Shown: positions 17,267 to 25,741, counted from the first letter of the stretch. The stretch: 64,000 nucleotides of DNA from Paenibacillus allorhizosphaerae (GCF_910594985.1 NZ_CAJVCE010000001.1:310001-374000), one strand, 5' to 3'. The notes: generated by a model from the sequence alone, not told the origin. Numbers and translations are program-made.

Positions 17267-17356
17267 TCACCCAATATATACAACGGCTCCGTCCCGCTGC
17301 AGCATCTTGGGCAACTCCGACTGCAGAATATCAATGCGGCTCGCCAATTTTTCCAT
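17267..17356 (-). CDS. possible 29-aa ORF with a perfect Shine-Dalgarno
   Basis: ATG 17356 is preceded by CCGGAGGTGATCG, a near-perfect anti-SD match at good spacing. The peptide (MEKLASRIDILQSELPKMLQ and nine more residues) looks like a short amphipathic helix. The same frame is open upstream to another AGGAGGTGA, so a 50-53 aa form starting at GTG or CTG is possible. No family recognised. The stretch 17370-17749 holds no other gene I can support. Confidence 0.35.
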   Translation of the reverse strand: MEKLASRIDILQSELPKMLQRDGAVVYIG

Positions 17357-17516
17357 TCGATCACCTCCGGATTGGCTAGAGGCCCACTGCTTGGTACGAA
17401 TGGTCCAAATCGTATTCAGATACGTCACCTCCTATGAATCTGGCCCCGTGCAGAAGCGACGTTCTCTTGATAGTCAACGCGACAGATGGTTTTAGCTGCT
17501 CCGATCTCCCCAGATC

Positions 17517-17536
17517 ATGTTCGTTATCGTGAACAT
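17517..17536. repeat. inverted repeat ATGTTC-N8-GAACAT
   Basis: Arms ATGTTC and GAACAT separated by 8 bp in a stretch without genes; a possible operator, with nothing around it to show what it would control. Confidence 0.35.
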
Positions 17537-17642
17537 AAGTGATAATTTACCTTACCATATTCTTCGACCGACAGGAATATTTTGGGTCTTTCGGTTGAAA
17601 TACCTTGATCCGGAAGCTCAAACAAATTATACCCATGAAAAA

Positions 17643-17669
17643 AAACCGTCCAGCCCTCCCGAACGGTTT
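17643..17669. terminator. weak hairpin AAACCGT/ACGGTTT
   Basis: Seven-base arms AAACCGT and ACGGTTT with a 13-base loop, adjacent to an A-run that would be a T-run on the minus strand. It may be the terminator of the GNAT gene at 17750-18583. Confidence 0.4.
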
Positions 17670-17749
17670 ATGGTAATTATGATTCGAATGCTGCATTGAT
17701 CCGTTCGATGACACCGTTGTTTAACCGCAGCGATATGAGTTACTTCGAT

Positions 17750-18583
17750 TTACTCGTCTTCTGAATCAACGTTGATTTGAAAGACGTCATATTCTCGCTC
17801 CTTTTTAAATCCAATCGACTCGGCTACATGGATGGAGCCCTTATTATGATCATCGCAATTCCAGTGCGGAATCTTACCGTCATCGAGACAGCGACGGGCA
17901 CATGCTGAAGCTGCAGCTTTGGCATAGCCCTTTCTTCGATACGCTTCATCGGTCATCAATCCAAGTTCATGATGCTTTGAGTCTACAAATAACGACAAGC
18001 ACCAACTGGCAATTGTATTCCCCTCTACGATGCAGTAACCGATTCCTTTCTCCAAAAATCGTTCCTTCGATGGCCAAGCCACATGGATCCATTGCATAAC
18101 TTGGTCTACATTGTTTATCGATGGATCGTTTAACAGCGAACCGTCAATGAGCCTCAATGAAGCATTCTCGTTCAGCGATTGTTTTGGCGACACATTGCTT
18201 GTCGAATCCATCGTATAGAAGCGCTTCTTCACCGTGCTTAATTTTTGCTTGCTCGCAATCACGAGCTGGATAGCTTGCTTCCATTGTTTGGATTCATAAT
18301 ACATATTCATGTATGGTACTCGTCTTCCCTTCATTGCGGAAATCGTTTCCCGCTCCAGCATATCCCCGAACGTTCTATTGAAATCTTCGTTCCCCGGATC
18401 GCCTGCAAACAGCATTTCAAAGTCGATTCCGTTCATGACCGCAGACTTCGGTTCCTCAACATGATCGACGTAAATCGTTCCGATCGTATTGCCGGCCATT
18501 ATTGATTTCGAAATGAGCTGATGCGTGAACGGTTCAAAGAGCGGCCTTACATTTTCGTATTGATGCTTGGGCAACAAGTACAT
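17750..18583 (-). CDS. GNAT-family acetyltransferase (two-domain)
   Basis: 277 residues. The C-terminal half is a recognisable GNAT domain with GLMTDEAYRRKGYAKAAASA as the CoA-binding motif and NKGSIHVAESIGFKKERE as the last helix. The N-terminal half (LFEPFTHQLISKSIMAGN, then IDFEMLFAGDPGNEDFN) is that of the larger GNAT_acetyltran family. Acceptor unknown. A TetR-type dyad (18646-18659) in its upstream region suggests control by the TetR gene at 18702. Confidence 0.75.
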   Translation of the reverse strand: MYLLPKHQYENVRPLFEPFTHQLISKSIMAGNTIGTIYVDHVEEPKSAVMNGIDFEMLFAGDPGNEDFNRTFGDMLERETISAMKGRRVPYMNMYYESKQWKQAIQLVIASKQKLSTVKKRFYTMDSTSNVSPKQSLNENASLRLIDGSLLNDPSINNVDQVMQWIHVAWPSKERFLEKGIGYCIVEGNTIASWCLSLFVDSKHHELGLMTDEAYRRKGYAKAAASACARRCLDDGKIPHWNCDDHNKGSIHVAESIGFKKEREYDVFQINVDSEDE

Positions 18584-18645
18584 CGAATATCTTCCTCTCC
18601 ACTGTCAATTATTATCCGGCAGGAACGGTTCAATTGAATTAGTAA

Positions 18646-18659
18646 ACCGACTGTTCGGT
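18646..18659. promoter_or_regulatory. TetR-type dyad ACCGA-N4-TCGGT upstream of the GNAT gene
   Basis: ACCGACTGTTCGGT is a perfect 5+5 dyad flanked by AGTAA and CTATTAAT. The TetR promoter region at 19341 has the related ACCGGTCGGTTTATTAAT. Shared half-sites suggest the same repressor binds both. Confidence 0.5.
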
Positions 18660-18701
18660 CTATTAATGTTTGAAAATATAACCCCTACCGCAATTCAGGG
18701 G

Positions 18702-19298
18702 TTACTGTCTGGAAATCCCGTGAAGGAACACATCGATCGCTTGCTCGTAGAGGAAATAAAACCTTTCTTCGCTATATCCGAAAAATTGCGTAATACTCAA
18801 TCCCGTAAGTGTACCATACAGAATGTAGGATAAGTCCTCTACATTTTTACTGCTTTCAAACTCTTGCTTACGTATGCCCTCTTCGATGAGTTGATGAAAG
18901 ACGTCGTACTCAGGCTGAATGAGACGAATGATTTTCTCCTTCATCATATGTTCAATCTTCTCCGAGGCTATATATTCGGGAACGATTTTCGACAGCGGAT
19001 TTTGCATATCCGTAGCATAGTAGCGCGCAAGCAAATACAGCTTTTCTCGCACTGTCGCTACCTTATTCGCTTGTTCCTCCCATAAGCTCCGCCATGCTTT
19101 GGAGGATTCCTCAACCGCATACAAGAACAACTCTTCCTTGCTCTTAAAATGGTAGTAGATGCTGCCTTTGCTGGTCTGGGTACATTCTCGAATTTCTTCC
19201 ATTGAAGTGGCCGCGTACCCTTTTTGTTCGAAAAGAACTTTCGCTCTTTCCGCAATGAGCTTTTTCGTTTTTTCACCTTGACCCACAGGTCTTGCCAT
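18702..19298 (-). CDS. TetR/AcrR-family regulator
   Basis: 198 residues: the helix-turn-helix lies at 10-55 (AKVLFEQKGYAATSMEEIRE, then GSIYYHFKSKEELFLYAV), followed by an all-helical ligand domain (KIVPEYIASEKIEHMM). Half-sites CGGT/ACCG occur in its own upstream region (19341-19350) and before the next gene downstream (18646-18659), consistent with autorepression plus control of the GNAT gene. Effector unknown. Confidence 0.85.
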   Translation of the reverse strand: MARPVGQGEKTKKLIAERAKVLFEQKGYAATSMEEIRECTQTSKGSIYYHFKSKEELFLYAVEESSKAWRSLWEEQANKVATVREKLYLLARYYATDMQNPLSKIVPEYIASEKIEHMMKEKIIRLIQPEYDVFHQLIEEGIRKQEFESSKNVEDLSYILYGTLTGLSITQFFGYSEERFYFLYEQAIDVFLHGISRQ

Positions 19299-19340
19299 TT
19301 GATCTGCTCCGTTGTTCGAAATGATAATTTAAATATACTG

Positions 19341-19350
19341 ACCGGTCGGT
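19341..19350. promoter_or_regulatory. probable TetR autoregulatory site
   Basis: ACCGGTCGGT lies about 45 bp upstream of the TetR start within CTGACCGGTCGGTTTATT, giving overlapping ACCG/CGGT half-sites like those at 18646-18659. Confidence 0.45.
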
Positions 19351-19434
19351 TTATTAATTATAACCGATCATTATTTTGCTTGCAATCGTCCGTCGCGATA
19401 TAGCTTGCACAATGCATCATGTTGGAAGGCAGCG

Positions 19435-19695
19435 CTATCTTCTGCGATTTTGAATCGGCTTTTCAAACATATATAGCTCGTCATCCATCTGATTCATTTT
19501 TTCATTTACTAACGCCCGAGCGTCACTTATTGCCTTGTTGTAGATGTACGGTCCAAGCTCCTTCATCATAAAATCAATGATCTGTTCCGCCCCTAAATCA
19601 CCGATCGTTTCGGATCGTTCTTCTTCAAAATAATTCTTTACGCTGTTAATTATTTGTTCCTTCTCTTCTTTTGGCAGCTTAATCGAAATCGTCAT
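19435..19695 (-). CDS. DUF2164-family protein
   Basis: 86 residues beginning ISIKLPKEEKEQIINSVKNY with GDLGAEQIIDFMMKELGPYI, the conserved core of DUF2164. The family is small, cytoplasmic and of unknown function. The gene stands alone 40 bp after the truncated NUDIX gene. Confidence 0.8.
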   Translation of the reverse strand: MTISIKLPKEEKEQIINSVKNYFEEERSETIGDLGAEQIIDFMMKELGPYIYNKAISDARALVNEKMNQMDDELYMFEKPIQNRRR

Positions 19696-19734
19696 GTTTC
19701 CGTCCCCTTCTTGGATTAAAATTGGTGAAAAAAA

Positions 19735-20103
19735 TCAAGTTCTTAATAGTGTCGTGACTCCCTTTTTCAAGTCTTCGAACACCGGTCTTTGTACCGTACT
19801 GATCTCCTCGATATTGATTTCCTCAATAAATTTAAATTCCAGCTTTAACGATTCCCGGCTTTCATCAACATAAATAAGCGTTTTATTGTCCGCCGCAAGC
19901 TTTCCCGTTAAGTCTGCCTCAGCATGAAAAATGAACATAACAAATACGACTTCGTTTCCATCCGGGTACTTGTACTTCATTCGTGAGCCGCTGTACACCG
20001 TATATAGCTCTTTTTGCTTCACTTCCAACCCGGTTTCCTCGTACACTTCCCGAATCATAGTCTCCTCGATCGACTCGCCTGCATGCATTCCGCCGCCGGG
20101 CAA
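19735..20103 (-). pseudogene. NUDIX hydrolase lacking its N-terminus
   Basis: The frame begins at TTG inside the NUDIX core (RWGLPGGGMHAGESIEETMI, then REVYEETGLEV): the complete NUDIX box GxxxxxExxxxREUxEEtGU is present, but about 30-35 residues of the first strands are missing. An in-frame TGA lies eight codons upstream. The rest of the domain appears intact to residue 122. Either a 5' deletion or frameshift inactivated it, or it starts unusually late; the former is likelier because the first beta-strands form part of the fold. Confidence 0.6.
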
Positions 20104-20198
20104 TCCCCACCTAGACTCTCAAGTTTTGGATTGTTTAGAGCACTCCTCTTCAATTTTCCGATCAGCTGACAGTTTAGTTTAACATAGCCAAAAATTAA

Positions 20199-20228
20199 AA
20201 ACATCAAGTTCAACTAAACCTGATGTTT
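20199..20228. terminator. bidirectional hairpin AAACATCAAGTT/AACCTGATGTTT
   Basis: A 12-bp imperfect stem with AAAATTAAAA on one side and TTTCA on the other, lying between the NUDIX remnant and the DUF2269 gene. Confidence 0.5.
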
Positions 20229-20331
20229 CAATACACCGTAATTCTATAATTTTTTTAATATATCAAAAAAGTTTCCTCTTTCATAACCCTTTCATGTGAT
20301 CCAGATATTTAGCCCGAGTACCCGTGTCAGG

Positions 20332-20787
20332 TTAGAACGGCTTGAACACCATTAGTATAAGCGAGAGGAAAACGGCAAAATTCGCAATGCCTTCCAACCT
20401 CGCGGACCGCTTGCGGCTCTGCCGGTACGAGTCGGGCAGCGCATCGCCATACGTCTGCTGCTGCAGCAGCGCTAGCTGGTGCTTGATGCCTGCAGGAAGG
20501 AAGACGGCGAGGATGATCAGAATGAGGAAGAATATCGCAATCGAGGCCACATACCACAGCTCCCGAAACAGGCTCGTATTCATCAAGCCGAGCGCCAGCC
20601 CGCTCAACAGCAGTAGCGAGCCGCCGATCTTCGGCAAAATGGCCAATTTGTTCTGCATTGCTAACCCAAACTTGGCCTGCTCTGCGGTACGCACGCCACT
20701 CATGATCAATGGAGAACCGACGATGGAGCTAATCGCAATTACGGCGGAGATGATGTGGATGAATTACAAAGTAATATACAAATTCAT
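20332..20787 (-). pseudogene. DUF2269 membrane protein with TAA at codon 8
   Basis: From ATG 20787 (GGGGG upstream) the frame reads MNLYITL, TAA, then FIHIISAVIAISSIVGSPLI and on through LIMSGVRTAEQAKFGLAMQN to the stop at 20332. That is a full-length DUF2269 protein of about 151 residues with four membrane helices, interrupted by one nonsense codon where Tyr or Trp is expected. Reinitiation at the internal ATG 20709 would give 125 residues lacking the first helix. Function of the family unknown. Confidence 0.65.
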
Positions 20788-20824
20788 GGTTACGCCCCCT
20801 TCTGATTTTGAGAATGCCTGACCT

Positions 20825-21254
20825 TTAATTATGAATAGATCCGCTCTTAGGGAAGTCCAGCTTTTCGGCAAGTCCGGCGACCTGCCGAAGCATCGATTCC
20901 CGTGCAACTTCATCTGCCGTATTCACCAAATAAAGGAATACATGGTCTACGACATCGATGCCGACATCCAGAATGCCTTCTTTGACGATCAGCTTCATCG
21001 CCTGCTCCAACCTTCGGGAAGCCAGGTTGCGCTCACTCCGTCCCGCCGTTTGGATGACGAGGCGCCTCTCCTCCTTGGAATGAGCCAAGCAGCTCTTGCC
21101 CCGTAAGCGTCGGATCGAAGGCGGATTCGTACAGATCGGAATGCTGCACTAGATGTCCAGCTTTCGTATGGCTGTCGACCAGTACGCTGCGGACAGCAGC
21201 GTTGAAACTATATGGATTTGGGTGTGCGTTAACGATGAAAACATTCATGTTCAT
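20825..21254 (-). pseudogene. NAD(P)H-quinone reductase (flavodoxin fold) remnant
   Basis: The 5' part encodes MNVFIVNAHPNPYSFNAAVR, the start of the KefF/NQO1-like flavodoxin-fold family, running to about residue 60. The 3' part, in another frame, encodes MKLIVKEGILDVGIDVVDHV and ends EKLDFPKSG, the family's C-terminus. The central FMN- and NAD-binding segment is deleted and the frame shifted. A TetR-like regulator gene and its operators upstream are intact. Confidence 0.65.
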
Positions 21255-21304
21255 AACCACCTTTTAAGTTATTGTTTGTGGAATTTCTATTTTGTTCAAT
21301 TATA

Positions 21305-21315
21305 TAACGTTGTTA
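21305..21315. promoter_or_regulatory. TetR-type dyad TAACGTTGTTA before the quinone-reductase remnant
   Basis: TAAC-GTT-GTTA within TATATAACGTTGTTAGATTT. It matches at 18 of 20 positions the sequence in front of the TetR gene (21971-21981). It lies 51 bp upstream of the remnant's start and just after the TetR stop. Confidence 0.6.
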
Positions 21316-21341
21316 GATTTAACTTCTAAAAAAACGGGGGT

Positions 21342-21926
21342 TTACCCCCACGCCTTTACATACAGTTCCACCATCCGGTCGATGAGCATTTCGGCGCGTT
21401 CCTGTCCGCCTTTCATCCGCCCCTGAATCGTCAGCGAAATCATACCGTGCAAGTTGCTCCAAAATAAATCGACTTCGCCATCCAGATCCTTCGTTTCCAC
21501 GTTCATGCACGCTTCAATGGCATCTCGCAGAATGAAAAATACCCTCACCGGCTCTTCAGGTGTATTTTGCGTCCCAAACGAAATGCCCGCAAGTCCGTGC
21601 ATGATTTCGTACAACTCACGTTCCCGGAAAGCGAAAGCCCAATACGCTTTGGCCATCGCGTACAGCGTTTGCTGCGGCGTCTCGTTGTTTTCCGCCTTCG
21701 CCTTTGCCAAATCGAGATAGAGCAGGTGAAAGCCGTCCTTCAGCAGTTGGAATAGCAGCGCATCCTTGTTCTCGAAATACTCGTAAATCGTCGGCGGGCT
21801 GTACTCGATCTGTTCTGCGACTTTCCGGATCGTTATGCCCTTCCATCCGTCCCTGTCGGCAATCTCCTTCGTCGCTGCAATGATTCGCTGCCGAAGCTCC
21901 TGCTTGTGCCGCTCGCGGCGATTCAA
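21342..21926 (-). CDS. TetR/AcrR-family regulator
   Basis: 194 residues with an N-terminal helix-turn-helix (AATKEIADRDGWKGITIRKV, then YSPPTIYEYFENKDALLFQL) and a helical ligand domain (AYWAFAFRERELYEIMHGLA). The site TAACATTGTTA lies upstream of it and a close match lies before the quinone-reductase remnant, so it most likely repressed that gene and itself. Its target is now broken. Confidence 0.85.
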   Translation of the reverse strand: MNRRERHKQELRQRIIAATKEIADRDGWKGITIRKVAEQIEYSPPTIYEYFENKDALLFQLLKDGFHLLYLDLAKAKAENNETPQQTLYAMAKAYWAFAFRERELYEIMHGLAGISFGTQNTPEEPVRVFFILRDAIEACMNVETKDLDGEVDLFWSNLHGMISLTIQGRMKGGQERAEMLIDRMVELYVKAWG

Positions 21927-21970
21927 ATCGGATCAACCTCCTTTCCATATTTTACTCACATTCAGAAATA

Positions 21971-21981
21971 TAACATTGTTA
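21971..21981. promoter_or_regulatory. TetR autoregulatory dyad TAACATTGTTA
   Basis: Perfect TAACA-T-TGTTA palindrome 45 bp upstream of the TetR start, sharing flanks (ATATAAC...GTTAGATTT) with the site at 21305-21315. Confidence 0.6.
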
Positions 21982-22100
21982 GATTTTGATGTCAAGGGGC
22001 ATACGGCCCCCTTGGTCATCGTAGCAGTACAATCTCTTAAAGCTTTCACTTTGCATGCAAAGAACGATTATTACTAAATCCGTTCCGTAAGGATACAAAA

Positions 22101-22823
22101 CTACCCAAGCGTGTCCCGGTTCTGCATATAAAATTGCTGCCATTGCTCCAGCATGTTCGTCGAAGCTAAAGCAGATGGAAATTGCCGCAGCAATTTATCC
22201 ATTACTTCTTCCGTGTCGATGGGGTTCGCGATCACTTGAATGTTATTTACCAGGCACTCTTGCACATACTCTTTTGTCAAATGCTTGTGTGACATCCAGA
22301 GGTATCGCGAACGAAGCTGCTTCATGAAAGGGAATACGCTTGGGGACAAGCAGCCCATGATTAGACCGATGTCGATACCGGAATCAAGCTCTCGCATTTT
22401 CATCAACGAATAATGGTCGAAGGAGGTGACGATGATCTGATCCGTTATATCGTGGCGGCGGATCACATCCAGCACTTTTTCTTCTATGCCCTCATAAGCT
22501 TTCCCGATTTGCTTCAGCTCCAGAAAAACCGAAATACGGCCCTTGCACAGCGCAAGCGCCTCATCAAGCGTCGGAATCGTCTCCCGTTCTCCAACGGTGA
22601 AACGCTTCAGCTCCTCCAAAGTATATTCTTTAACCCTGCCTTTGTCATTGCACATCCGGTTAACGGTTGGGTCATGGATAACGACAGGAATGCCGTCCTT
22701 GCTCAGATGCACATCCAATTCCAGATGCGTATAATTCGCATCCAATGCGGCCTGGAATGAGGATAACGTATTTTCCGGAAATAATGTCGGGTAGCCGCGA
22801 TGGGCTATGCCTCGAACGTTCAT
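22101..22823 (-). CDS. glycerophosphodiester phosphodiesterase
   Basis: 240 residues of the GDPD TIM-barrel: GIAHRGYPTLFPENTLSSFQ with the catalytic His and Glu, HLELDVHLSKDGIPVVIHD with the metal ligands, and FLELKQIG. It hydrolyses glycerophosphodiesters to glycerol-3-phosphate and an alcohol. No signal peptide, so cytoplasmic. ATG 22823 was chosen because GGAGAGTGA lies upstream and the barrel begins there; the frame is open to 22943, overlapping the previous gene. Confidence 0.85.
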   Translation of the reverse strand: MNVRGIAHRGYPTLFPENTLSSFQAALDANYTHLELDVHLSKDGIPVVIHDPTVNRMCNDKGRVKEYTLEELKRFTVGERETIPTLDEALALCKGRISVFLELKQIGKAYEGIEEKVLDVIRRHDITDQIIVTSFDHYSLMKMRELDSGIDIGLIMGCLSPSVFPFMKQLRSRYLWMSHKHLTKEYVQECLVNNIQVIANPIDTEEVMDKLLRQFPSALASTNMLEQWQQFYMQNRDTLG

Positions 22824-22935
22824 GAACTTCACTCTCCATCTTGGAAATAATAGGTATGATTCAATGACTTCGACATAAGTCGACTTCAATCCTCTTTGGA
22901 AATGCGGCACAGGCAAAATCCGTGTAACCACTGGC

Positions 22936-23694
22936 CTATCCATGTAGTCCGTTGTCCCGGTCTACGATCGTATGACCCTGTTCCAATCCGATCTCTATGA
23001 ACCCGGCCATCTGTTTAATTTCTAAATCAATCGCACGATCGCTGCCGATGAGAATAATGTTTCGCAAGTCGGACGCACCTGCGCTCTCAGGAGAAAACGC
23101 TTTCGTTTCCGCAAATACGGCTTTAAGCGTCGTATGGATCGCGTTAATTAGCTTATCGTTTCTGCTCTTGCCCATTAGATTCATGACGACGGCTCCGCGG
23201 GCGTTGAGCTTTTCCTTCGCCATAGTAAAAAAATCTATTGTTACCAGATGCATCGGCGTCCCTTTCGCGGAGAAAGCATCCAATATGATGAAATCAAACG
23301 TATTCGGCGCTTCCTTCTCCAAAAGCTGGCGGCCGTCTCCAGTAACGACGTTATTTTGGCTGTAGTTAAAAAATCGCCTGCTCAACTCCACCACTTGTGC
23401 ATCAATCTCGGCAACGGTAAATCGCTTGTCCGGGAAATGTCCGGCGATCGTTCCCGTCCCATGCCCGATGACAAATACATTCTCAAGGGACGGATTGTTT
23501 TTCTCCAGTAAATGAATGATAGCCCTCGGGTATTCGAGCACGATACGATCCGGATGTTTTATGTCCAAGGCGCCTTGTACGGCACCGTCTGCAAACTGCA
23601 AGAAGCGAAACTTTCCCATCTCCCCATACAACTCTGTCGTTTCATACACTGAAATCTCGTTATAACTGCTGATTTCTTTCGCTAACAATTGCAA
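22936..23694 (-). CDS. spermidine-synthase-like methyltransferase-fold protein
   Basis: 252 residues with the Rossmann core of polyamine aminopropyltransferases: NVFVIGHGTGTIAGHFPDKR, EIDAQVVELSRRFF, TGDGRQLL and FDFIILDAFSA. The aminopropyltransferase Asp is present, but the polyamine-binding N-terminal beta-hairpin is short, so it belongs to the stand-alone spermidine-synthase-like group and may not make spermidine. It sits between a DUF1801 gene and the GDPD gene on the same strand. Confidence 0.75.
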   Translation of the reverse strand: MQLLAKEISSYNEISVYETTELYGEMGKFRFLQFADGAVQGALDIKHPDRIVLEYPRAIIHLLEKNNPSLENVFVIGHGTGTIAGHFPDKRFTVAEIDAQVVELSRRFFNYSQNNVVTGDGRQLLEKEAPNTFDFIILDAFSAKGTPMHLVTIDFFTMAKEKLNARGAVVMNLMGKSRNDKLINAIHTTLKAVFAETKAFSPESAGASDLRNIILIGSDRAIDLEIKQMAGFIEIGLEQGHTIVDRDNGLHG

Positions 23695-23709
23695 TTCATC
23701 GATCTCCTT

Positions 23710-24153
23710 CTACAACCCCGTCGCTTCGATCCACTTCGTTACAAGTTCGGTGAGCCTATCTTTTTTTGCTTGTACATCGTTCATATCAACAATCTTGACA
23801 ACGGCCCTGTCAACGGCAACCCACGCAAGTAGCCCGGTGTGATCGTCAAATAACGGTCCTTCTCGTCTGTTTTCCTTTACCTTGGCTCCGCAGTGAAAAA
23901 TGATCCGAAAAAATCCTTTGCCATGCAAATTAAATGTGATTCTGTCTTCATTTTTATAGCAGAAACTCGGTGCATTCCATTTAATATGCTCGCTAAGCTG
24001 TGTATTTGCGCTTAAAATGATTTGACGTACTTCCTCTATTTCCATTTTCAGCGGATGGTCGAGATTGCTCAAATATTCAACCACCTGTTCATGACCCGAC
24101 TGTTTGATAGATTCCGTGGCAGTTGTCCTTGGTAATTTCTTGGTTGTTGTCAT
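23710..24153 (-). CDS. DUF1801-domain protein
   Basis: 147 residues with the YdhG-like DUF1801 core: YLSNLDHPLKMEIEEVRQII, IKWNAPSFCYKNEDRITFNL and the C-terminal RLTELVTKWIEATGL. Fold known, function not. First gene of a minus-strand group with the spermidine-synthase-like gene (15 bp gap). The perfect palindrome at 24210-24225 in its upstream region may be its operator. Confidence 0.8.
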   Translation of the reverse strand: MTTTKKLPRTTATESIKQSGHEQVVEYLSNLDHPLKMEIEEVRQIILSANTQLSEHIKWNAPSFCYKNEDRITFNLHGKGFFRIIFHCGAKVKENRREGPLFDDHTGLLAWVAVDRAVVKIVDMNDVQAKKDRLTELVTKWIEATGL

Positions 24154-24209
24154 TTGAATCCCACCTTTCCATTATGATTTCACAATGCCGTCAGCGCGAA
24201 TTCCGGAAT

Positions 24210-24225
24210 GTACGGTATACCGTAC
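24210..24225. promoter_or_regulatory. 16-bp perfect palindrome GTACGGTATACCGTAC
   Basis: A perfect dyad in the divergent region between the DUF1801 gene (minus) and the MarR gene (plus), 57 bp from the former. No known family consensus matches with certainty. Confidence 0.55.
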
Positions 24226-24419
24226 ATAATAACAGAATAAAAATTATTGGTAAATTATCCAATTTTGTGGCGTTAACCGCTTGCAAGAATAAGATTTTGC
24301 GATGACTAAGGGAAATCGTGGCTTGCGTGTTTACCTGAACGATTAGCCCTACTTTTTTATTTGCTTTGTGCAAGCAAATATAATAAAATGAGATCATAAT
24401 TTGAAAATTTTGTTAGGAA

Positions 24420-24908
24420 GTGAACCCTTTGACGAAAGACCGCAATGAACTTCAAAAGTTAGCGTATGGAACGTTAAGGCTAGTAAAGGAATTTAAACAT
24501 GCACAGAATCGAAGATCCGATTTGGATCGAGTAACGTTTGAAATTCTTATGCTAATAAGGCAAAAGGAGCAAGTTCGACTAACAGACATAGCTAATGAGC
24601 TTGACTTCAATCCTTCCTCCATCACCCGGCGAATCCAATCTTTAAAACAATCGGGATATATTGCCGTTATCTCGGACCCTAAAGATCTTCGATCCAGTTT
24701 GATTCGTTTAACTGAGATTGGTGAGGGAGCGCTGTTGCATTTTCTCGAAAAAAGTATCGACGGATTAGAACACATTTTAAAGGATTGGAATGATGATGAA
24801 ATCAAGGTTCTTGCTGACAAAATATTGCGTTTGGCGGACTCAATGAGTGATTGGCGGATTGCAGCAGATAAAACGGAAGGAGTGTCTCCTAATGATGTCA
24901 GAGAATAA
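24420..24908 (+). CDS. MarR-family regulator
   Basis: 162 residues of a MarR winged helix: VTFEILMLIRQKEQVRLTDI, then NPSSITRRIQSLKQSGYI and the wing SDPKDLRSSLIRLTEIG. The start is GTG 24420 or, with better spacing from AGGAAGTGA, TTG 24429. It overlaps the methyltransferase gene by 17 bp, so the two are co-translated. ATTGG-N8-CCAAT at about 24247-24264 is a candidate operator. Confidence 0.85.
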   Translation: MNPLTKDRNELQKLAYGTLRLVKEFKHAQNRRSDLDRVTFEILMLIRQKEQVRLTDIANELDFNPSSITRRIQSLKQSGYIAVISDPKDLRSSLIRLTEIGEGALLHFLEKSIDGLEHILKDWNDDEIKVLADKILRLADSMSDWRIAADKTEGVSPNDVRE

Positions 24909-25713
24909 AGAAAAGCTTAAACAAAATCAATATGCGAACTCGGGTAATTTCAACGCTCGAATCCACCTGCACAAATCTTTTGGTACAAACAAATACCCTT
25001 GGCCTTTTTGGGTTTTTGACCAGCTAAACCAAGCAGGTCATGCCAAGGTGTTGGAACTGGGCGGAGGCAATGGGTTGCTGTGGATGGCGAATGCCCACCG
25101 AATTCCGGAGCATTGGAACATTACCATTACAGATATATCATCGGGCATGCTAAAGGATGCTGAAATGAATCTTGCCAATCTAAACAGGAACTTTCATTAC
25201 GAGGTAATAGATGCCGAACAGATCCTCTATTCAGACTCTACATTCGATATCGTAATCGCAAACCACATGCTTTATCATGTTGAGAACAGGGGGAAAGCTT
25301 TATTCGAGATCAAGCGTATTCTCAAACCTGACGGGACATTTTACGCAAGTACGGTAGGTAAGCGCAATATGCTCGAGCTGAAGGAAATGGTCAACGAATT
25401 TGATCCTCATTCAAAATACGATAAAGTGCTTGGTACGCTTGAATCTCATTTTTCCTTGGAGAATGGCAAAGAACAGTTGCTGGAAGCTTTCGGGGATGTT
25501 CAACTTGCACTGTACGAGGATGCTTTGTTGGTTACGGACGCTCAGGCCATTGTCGATTACGTATTATCTTTGAATGGAATGGATTCCGGTCAGATGATAC
25601 TGGACCCGGGTTGTGCTGAAAAGTTTAAAGATTTTCTCGATAGGAAAATGGAGCTATCCGATGGCAAGATCCACATCAGCAAAGGATCAGGAATATTTAT
25701 TTGTAAACGATAA
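24892..25713 (+). CDS. SAM-dependent class I methyltransferase
   Basis: 273 residues with the SAM pocket VLELGGGNGLLW, the acidic strand end ITDISSGML, the motif HYEVIDAEQILYSDSTFDIV and the post-motif VENRGKALFEIKRILKPDG. Substrate unknown. Start ATG 24892 with GGAAGGAG upstream, inside the MarR gene's 3' end. The MarR protein probably controls this two-gene operon. Confidence 0.85.
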   Translation: MMSENKEKLKQNQYANSGNFNARIHLHKSFGTNKYPWPFWVFDQLNQAGHAKVLELGGGNGLLWMANAHRIPEHWNITITDISSGMLKDAEMNLANLNRNFHYEVIDAEQILYSDSTFDIVIANHMLYHVENRGKALFEIKRILKPDGTFYASTVGKRNMLELKEMVNEFDPHSKYDKVLGTLESHFSLENGKEQLLEAFGDVQLALYEDALLVTDAQAIVDYVLSLNGMDSGQMILDPGCAEKFKDFLDRKMELSDGKIHISKGSGIFICKR

Positions 25714-25741
25714 CTTAGTGACTGTGCAGTTAAATGCAACA

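Noticed and set aside
17701..17749. Possible transposase tail (minus-strand reading NNGVIERINAAFES)
   Set aside because: Only about 15 residues, no DDE-type motif or terminal repeats nearby.
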